NCBI RefSeq assembly: GCF_022846435.1
Contig: NZ_AP025627.1
Location: 1,894,001 to 1,958,000 of the forward strand
Direction of reading: 5' to 3'
DNA from: Parageobacillus sp. KH3-4
GTDB lineage: Bacteria; Bacillota; Bacilli; Bacillales; Anoxybacillaceae
DNA length: 64,000 bases
The position numbers and the translations under genes are program-made. How positions within the stretch are numbered: the first letter of the stretch is position 1; the number at the start of each line of letters is the position of its first letter. Below the pieces are notes generated by a model. That model saw only the letters and a list, made by a program, of their open reading frames with translations. It did no database searches and was not told where the DNA came from. This document shows positions 63,836-64,000 of the stretch, piece after piece.

Positions 63836-64000
63836 TTGAAATTACCAAGCGAATTCATTGCAAAAATGGAGAGGCTTTTGCAAGACGAAGCTTCTCGTTT
63901 TTTTTCGACATATCATGAAGAAAAAGCAAACGGATTGCGGTTCAATCCGTTGAAAATCGACCGAGAAACGTTTTTAACGCTCGTCCCGTTTGCGCTTTCC
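63836..64000 (+). CDS. RsmF/NOL1-type rRNA cytosine-C5 methyltransferase, 5' end only
   Basis: TTG start at 63836 with AAAGGAG upstream. The 55 visible codons read MKLPSEFIAKMERLLQDE, FFSTYHEEKANGLRFNPLK, DRETFLTLVPFALS, matching the start of RsmF-like (Nol1/Nop2/Sun) methyltransferases. The catalytic part lies beyond the window. Confidence 0.8.
   Translation, partial: MKLPSEFIAKMERLLQDEASRFFSTYHEEKANGLRFNPLKIDRETFLTLVPFALS

Overview
The window looks like chromosome from a thermophilic Bacillaceae, most likely Parageobacillus or Geobacillus. The grounds are classic Firmicute ribosome binding sites (AAAGGAG, GGAGG), the sigO/rsoA/yvrJ set, an FMN riboswitch on ribU, bsaA-type glutathione peroxidase, pepT and dabBA, and a large uptake [NiFe] hydrogenase locus of the kind known from Parageobacillus. 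The genus is an inference from gene content; no rRNA is present.

Region 1 (1-18.3 kb) is AT-rich accessory DNA with much decay. It holds the end of an anti-sigma factor, remnants of IS1182-, IS21- and IS256-family transposases, a broken subtilase, an eroded RHS/polymorphic-toxin tail, a sigO-yvrJ-rsoA operon, a nonsense-interrupted GNAT acetyltransferase, a frameshifted uridine-kinase-like gene, and a divergent lipid/alcohol cluster (lipid kinase and PlsC facing an MDR alcohol dehydrogenase and a class II aldolase). A degenerate RelA synthetase-TGS protein also lies here. Three minus-strand genes are each followed at their 3' side by a related palindromic CTAACGG repeat, which resembles a cassette layout.

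Region 2 (18.3-24.7 kb) is GC-rich: a four-gene overlapping operon (nucleotidyltransferase, GT4 glycosyltransferase, six-hairpin-like protein, phosphomannomutase) diverges from a Gfo/Idh/MocA oxidoreductase. It looks acquired.

Region 3 (24.9-34.5 kb) has a nitrilase, the DabB-DabA inorganic-carbon uptake pair preceded by a striking tandem RNA leader with a terminator, a frameshifted tubby-like protein, a glutathione peroxidase and a UbiB-family kinase.

Region 4 (34.9-50.5 kb, all minus strand) is a complete group-2a-like [NiFe] hydrogenase locus. In transcription order: DUF1641, hypA, hypB, small subunit, large subunit, maturation protease, a 100-aa protein, TPR protein, a 125-aa protein, NifU-Rieske fusion, NHL-repeat protein, hypC, hypD, a NiCoT/UreH-like nickel permease, hypE, a UXX-star glutaredoxin-like protein and hypF. 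The small subunit lacks a Tat signal and has CxGN in place of the usual CxxC, as in Huc-type oxygen-tolerant H2 scavengers. The adjacency of a carbon-concentrating DAB pair and an H2-oxidising enzyme may be coincidental.

Region 5 (50.9-64 kb) is ordinary core-like chromosome: 6-phospho-beta-glucosidase, GrpB-like protein, two GNATs (one frameshifted), YuiH-like molybdoenzyme, FMN riboswitch-ribU, pepT, secreted 5'-nucleotidase, aldehyde dehydrogenase, MATE exporter, two OsmC proteins, plsY, and the start of an RsmF-like rRNA methyltransferase cut by the window edge.
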